This document shows, in pieces, positions 23,674-27,484 of a DNA stretch of 27,484 bases. Each line of letters opens with the position of its first letter. The stretch's first letter is position 1. The stretch comes from an uncultured Eubacteriales bacterium (lineage in GTDB: Bacteria; Bacillota; Clostridia; Oscillospirales; CAG-272). The stretch is taken from the NCBI GenBank assembly GCA_900554225.1, contig USGH01000008.1:1-27484 (forward strand), given 5' to 3'. The position numbers and the translations under genes are program-made. Below the pieces are notes generated by a model. It saw only the letters and a list, made by a program, of their open reading frames with translations, had not been told where the DNA came from and searched no databases.

Positions 23674-25881
23674 ATGCTTCCTATGGAATTGCAAAACGCA
23701 AAATTCATTTGGCTTTCGTCCCTTGTGGAGGAGGTCAACACGTATGTACTGACGCGTGAGACGGTTACAAAGACCTCCGGCAAGCGGTATCTGTTCGCGG
23801 TGACGGCGGATTCCGATTACGCGCTCTTTGTCGGGGATCGGCTGGTGACGGGGCGGCAATACGCGGACTATCCGTTTTACAAGGTGTACGACCGGGTGGA
23901 CATCACGGATGCGCTCTCTGACGGCGAAAACCCATTGACGATCGTGGGCTTCTGCGCGAACGAGGACAGCTCTACATACAAGAAATCGGTCCCGGGGATC
24001 GCCTATGCGCTGTGGGAGGACGGCTGTGAGCTGTTCCACACGAGCGAGGCGACGAAAATGGCGCAGCATCCGTGCTACAAGAGCGGCAGAGTGGATAAGG
24101 TAACGGGACAGCTGGGCTTCTCCTTTGCATATGACGGAAGAAACACGACGCCGGTCTGGAAAACGCCGGTGGTGACGCATACCTTCGATACGCTGTATCC
24201 GCGCCCGGTGGAAAAGCTCGTGTGGGAGCGCGAGACGGAGGGCAGAATGGTGGCGCACGGTTCGTTCCGGGAAGCTGCGGCATATCGGAACATGGGTGAG
24301 CGTATGCAGTTTGCGTCCCTGTCGATGGGTTCGCGGCAGTATTTCGACGTGCCGATGGGGGTGGCGACTGCGCCGGTGTCCACGTATCCGACCCGTCCCT
24401 CTGCCACAACGGATTTTGCCGTGCAGCGTGCGGAGGGCACAGACGGCGTATGGTACGTGGTGGATATCGGTCGGGAGGAATCCGGTATGTTCACGCTCGA
24501 CATCGATCTGCCTGCCGAAGCGGAGCTGATGATCGGCTGGGGCGAGCATCTGGACGATCTGCGGGTACGCGCCGAGGTGGGAATGCGGAATTTCGCCTGC
24601 CATATCACGCTGCCGGCAGGACACACGAAATTTGTGCATCCGTTTTTGCGCATGGGCTGCCGGTATCTGGAGCTTCACGTATACGCAGAGAGCGCGGTAC
24701 TGCACCACGCGGGTGTGATCCCCACGAACTATCCGGTGACGGATCACGTAGAGTTCCACTGTGCGGACACGATGCACAACCGGATCTACGAAATTTGCCT
24801 GCGCACGCTGCTGCTCTGTATGCACGAGCATTATGAGGACTGCCCGTGGCGGGAACAGGCACTGTATTCCATGGATTCCCGCAATCAGATGCTGTGCGGC
24901 TACTACACGTTCCGGGAGAAGCGGTTTGCCAAGGCGGCACTGCGGCTGCTCGGTCTGTCGATCCGGGAAGACGACACGCTGGAGCTGTGCGCACCCGCCA
25001 AGGTAACGATCACGATCCCGAGCTTCTGTGCCGTATACGCAGTGGAGCTGTGGGAGTATGTGCTCTATTCGGGCGATGTTGCGTTCGGCGAGGAGATGCT
25101 GCCTGTGGTAGAGCGGCTCTGCCGGAAATTCGTCACGCGCACGGCGGAGAACGGACTATTGCCGCTGTTCCCGGAGAAGGAATACTGGAATTTCTACGAA
25201 TGGCAGCCGGGACTGTCCGGTTCGATCGGCACCGTGGACACGGAGATCACCTACGATCTGCCGCTCTGCGGCTTTGTGGCGATGGCATATGACAGTCTTG
25301 CGCAGCTGTACGGTGCCATTGGGGACGAGAGCCATCGCGCGGAATGGGCAGCGCACGCGGACAAGCTGAAGAAGGCGTCGCACGCGGCATTCTACGATAC
25401 GGACGCGCACCGGTACTACTCCAAGATCAACGCGGAGACAGACGAGCGGTTCCATCTGTCGCAGCTGTCGAACGCGCTTGCGATCTACAGCGGCATTTGT
25501 CCGGAGGAATGCGTGGATGACGCGCTGGAGAAGCTGGCGTTCGATGCGGAGATGATCCCCGTGACCTTCTCGCACAGCGTGTTCCGCTACGATTCCCTGA
25601 TGCGCCGCCCGGAGAAATACGCACGGTTCGTATTCGGGGAAATTGCGGAAATGTGGGGGGAGATGTACCATCAGAACGCTACGACCTTCTGGGAAACCTC
25701 TCTCGGCAAGACGGATTTCGGTCACGCGGGAAGCCTCTGCCACGCATGGTCCGCGATCCCGGCATACCTGTACTTCCGCTATCTGGTCGGTATCGCACCG
25801 GACGCGCCGGGACATATGGGAGAAGCGCATCCGCTCCCCGAAAAGCTGACCGGTATCTACGAGGTGGAAAGCAACTATTGA
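23674..25881 (+). CDS. GH78-like alpha-L-rhamnosidase, cytoplasmic
   Basis: The 735-aa protein has no signal peptide, so it should act inside the cell on imported rhamnose-containing oligosaccharides or glycosides. The N-terminal half looks like the beta-sandwich domains of GH78 enzymes. The (alpha/alpha)6 catalytic region begins with HYEDCPWREQALYSMDSRNQ (from about residue 386), the GH78 signature region that holds acidic active-site residues. A later TTFWETS with Glu674 matches the second conserved acidic position. The ATG at 23674 has AAGGAG eight bases upstream. It lies 149 bases after ddl and 95 bases before another glycosidase gene. Family membership is well supported; rhamnose as the true substrate is inferred. 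Confidence 0.82.
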   Translation: MLPMELQNAKFIWLSSLVEEVNTYVLTRETVTKTSGKRYLFAVTADSDYALFVGDRLVTGRQYADYPFYKVYDRVDITDALSDGENPLTIVGFCANEDSSTYKKSVPGIAYALWEDGCELFHTSEATKMAQHPCYKSGRVDKVTGQLGFSFAYDGRNTTPVWKTPVVTHTFDTLYPRPVEKLVWERETEGRMVAHGSFREAAAYRNMGERMQFASLSMGSRQYFDVPMGVATAPVSTYPTRPSATTDFAVQRAEGTDGVWYVVDIGREESGMFTLDIDLPAEAELMIGWGEHLDDLRVRAEVGMRNFACHITLPAGHTKFVHPFLRMGCRYLELHVYAESAVLHHAGVIPTNYPVTDHVEFHCADTMHNRIYEICLRTLLLCMHEHYEDCPWREQALYSMDSRNQMLCGYYTFREKRFAKAALRLLGLSIREDDTLELCAPAKVTITIPSFCAVYAVELWEYVLYSGDVAFGEEMLPVVERLCRKFVTRTAENGLLPLFPEKEYWNFYEWQPGLSGSIGTVDTEITYDLPLCGFVAMAYDSLAQLYGAIGDESHRAEWAAHADKLKKASHAAFYDTDAHRYYSKINAETDERFHLSQLSNALAIYSGICPEECVDDALEKLAFDAEMIPVTFSHSVFRYDSLMRRPEKYARFVFGEIAEMWGEMYHQNATTFWETSLGKTDFGHAGSLCHAWSAIPAYLYFRYLVGIAPDAPGHMGEAHPLPEKLTGIYEVESNY

Positions 25882-25932
25882 GGCGTGGAAACACCCAAAA
25901 CCGGGACGCGTTTCCCAAAAACAGGCACGCCT
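25881..25932. repeat. Nested inverted repeat between the two glycosidase genes
   Basis: AGGCGTG (25881-25887) pairs with CACGCCT (25926-25932), and just inside GGAAAC (25887-25892) pairs with GTTTCC (25910-25915). The structure starts at the rhamnosidase stop codon and precedes the next ribosome binding site. It could protect the mRNA or tune expression; no T run follows. Confidence 0.4.
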
Positions 25933-25976
25933 ATGCCATATAGCACAGCCAAACAGCAATATAAGGAGACCCAATT

Positions 25977-27484
25977 ATGCCTATTATCCTGAAAAACATC
26001 CCGTCCGTGGAGAAATGCTTCATGGACGAGGACATTGCCAAAAAGCCGGAATGCAATGCACTGACCGCACTGCGCGGCGAGGAAGTCCACTACATGATCG
26101 CGTATACATCCACGGAGCCGGGACACGATCCGAAATTTGTATGCACACTGGATTCCGCCTGCGGACTGCCGTATTCCATCGAGACGGTGGAGCAGGTGCC
26201 GGTGCGGGTGCCGTGCTACAGAAACCGCCACGACGACGATTATCTGCGGACCACGCCCGGTCTCTATCCGGATCTGCTCCTGCCGATCGCGGATGGGGCG
26301 CGGATTTTTGTGCCGTATGGGGAATTGAAGGCACTGTACGTGACCGTTAAGATCCCGGAGAATGCGGCTGCCGGAGAGTATCCGGTGGTGGTGCGGTTCC
26401 TGGACGGCGAGAACACGGTGACGGAGACGGTATTCCATCTGACGGTATTGGCGGCGACCCTGCCGAAGCAGACGATCCAGGTGACGGAGTGGTTCCACTG
26501 CGACTGCCTGGCGACGTATTACCGTGTGCCGGTATGGTCGGAGGAACACTGGACGATCATTGAAAATTACCTGAAAACGGCAGTGGAAAACGGGATAGGC
26601 ACGATCCTGACCCCGGTATTTACACCGCCGCTGGATACGGCTGTGGGCGGCGAGCGTCCGACGGTGCAGCTCATTGATGTGGAAAAGACCGCGGACGGCT
26701 GGAAATTCGGCTTTGACCGCTTTGTGCGCTGGGTGGAGCTTTGCAACCGGGTCGGCGTGGAATATTTCGAGATTTCCCATCTGTTCACGCAGTGGGGAGC
26801 CGGACACGCACCGAAGGTGATTGCCAGGGTAGACGGCGTGGACACGAAGGTGTTCGGCTGGGAGACGGATTCTCTCAGTGACGAATACATCACGTTCCTG
26901 CGCGCGTTCCTGACGGAGCTGGTGGCGAAGATCCGGGAGCTTGGAATCGAGGCGCGGTGCTTCTTCCACGTTTCGGACGAGCCGGGCTTTGACCATCTGG
27001 AGCGGTATCGTGCCGTGAAGGCGGCGATTGCGGATCTTCTTGCGGATTTCCCGATCATGGACGCGCTGTCGAACTTTGATTTCTACAAGACAGGGGCTGT
27101 GGCGCATCCGATTCCGGCATCGAACCACATCGAGCCGTTCCTGGAGGCGAAAATCCCGGGACTGTGGACGTACTACTGCTGTAGTCAGGGCGTGGATGTA
27201 TCGAATCGTTTCCTTGCCATGCCGTCGAGCCGTACCCGTGTGATCGGCACACAGCTTTGGAAGTATGAGATCGCGGGCTTTTTGCAGTGGGGCTACAACT
27301 TCTGGTACAGCCAGTACTCCGTGGAGGAAGTAAACCCCTATCTTGTGACCGACGGCAACTATTTCGTCCCGGCAGGCGACTGCTACGCGGTCTATCCGGG
27401 AGAGGACGGCACGCCGCGGACAAGCCTGCACATGAAGGCGTTCACGGAAGCCCTGACCGATCTGCGCGCGATGCAGCTGGCGGA
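25977..27484 (+). CDS. GH123/DUF4091-like glycoside hydrolase, 3' end missing
   Basis: The gene is open from the ATG at 25977 (AAGGAG eight bases upstream) to the window end: 502 codons with no stop. It has no signal peptide, like the rhamnosidase before it. The first 150 or so residues are beta-rich; a barrel-like region follows. FHVSDEPGFDHLERY places an Asp334-Glu335 pair where GH123 (formerly DUF4091) enzymes have their catalytic Asp-Glu dyad for substrate-assisted cleavage of N-acetylgalactosaminides. A conserved Trp-rich segment (GFLQWGYNFWYSQYS) follows. Family resemblance is good; the substrate is not known. With the GH78 gene it suggests an intracellular glycan-degrading set. Confidence 0.75.
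   Translation, partial: MPIILKNIPSVEKCFMDEDIAKKPECNALTALRGEEVHYMIAYTSTEPGHDPKFVCTLDSACGLPYSIETVEQVPVRVPCYRNRHDDDYLRTTPGLYPDLLLPIADGARIFVPYGELKALYVTVKIPENAAAGEYPVVVRFLDGENTVTETVFHLTVLAATLPKQTIQVTEWFHCDCLATYYRVPVWSEEHWTIIENYLKTAVENGIGTILTPVFTPPLDTAVGGERPTVQLIDVEKTADGWKFGFDRFVRWVELCNRVGVEYFEISHLFTQWGAGHAPKVIARVDGVDTKVFGWETDSLSDEYITFLRAFLTELVAKIRELGIEARCFFHVSDEPGFDHLERYRAVKAAIADLLADFPIMDALSNFDFYKTGAVAHPIPASNHIEPFLEAKIPGLWTYYCCSQGVDVSNRFLAMPSSRTRVIGTQLWKYEIAGFLQWGYNFWYSQYSVEEVNPYLVTDGNYFVPAGDCYAVYPGEDGTPRTSLHMKAFTEALTDLRAMQLA

Noticed and set aside
25875..27431. 518-codon open frame on the minus strand opposite the GH123-like gene
   Set aside because: The plus-strand frame has a good ribosome binding site and glycosidase motifs. 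The minus frame is Arg/His-rich with no family resemblance.

Overview
The window looks like a chromosomal segment of an anaerobic, gut- or rumen-type member of the Clostridia (Bacillota). This is inferred from strong AAGGAG-type ribosome binding sites, the DUF1385-prmC gene pair, S-layer homology (SLH) anchors, BspA-like LRR_5 repeats and cohesin/dockerin modules. The species cannot be named from the sequence. Protein-coding density is high and I found no rRNA, tRNA, CRISPR array or insertion sequence.

Left part (1-16395, all minus strand): eight genes for exported proteins, one of them cut by the window edge. In transcription order they are: a transglutaminase-like/LRR/dockerin protein; a CBM9/DOMON-like + cohesin-like + dockerin protein; an adaptor scaffoldin (cohesin-like, Ig-like, cohesin, dockerin); an SLH-anchored cohesin protein followed by a strong terminator; a 1308-aa protein with an unrecognised N-terminal region, LRRs and a dockerin; a 937-aa LRR/dockerin protein; an SLH protein with a cohesin-like domain; and the signal peptide of a further secreted protein. 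Together they read as a small cell-surface assembly that uses cellulosome-style cohesin/dockerin plugs and SLH anchoring. The visible cargo is adhesive LRR proteins, a transglutaminase-like enzyme and a carbohydrate-binding protein, not cellulases. Four dockerins share one signature (Asp-Tyr at loop positions 9-10, then LYA) and the adaptor's dockerin is of a different type, so at least two plug specificities are likely.

Middle (16396-17006): a divergent control region. A consensus promoter (TTGACA-17-TATAAT with extended -10) fires leftward and is followed by a roughly 235-nt structured leader holding two TACANNTGTA-type boxes. A second, extended -10 promoter fires rightward.

Right part (17007-27484, plus strand, GC-rich): DUF1385 membrane protein, prmC (release-factor glutamine methyltransferase), leuA (2-isopropylmalate synthase), cimA (citramalate synthase-like), ddl (D-Ala-D-Ala ligase), a cytoplasmic GH78-like alpha-L-rhamnosidase and a GH123/DUF4091-like glycosidase cut by the right edge. 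leuA and cimA supply the committed steps to leucine and pyruvate-derived isoleucine; the last two genes suggest intracellular breakdown of imported oligosaccharides. Spacers after leuA and ddl carry related REP-like repeat sequence.
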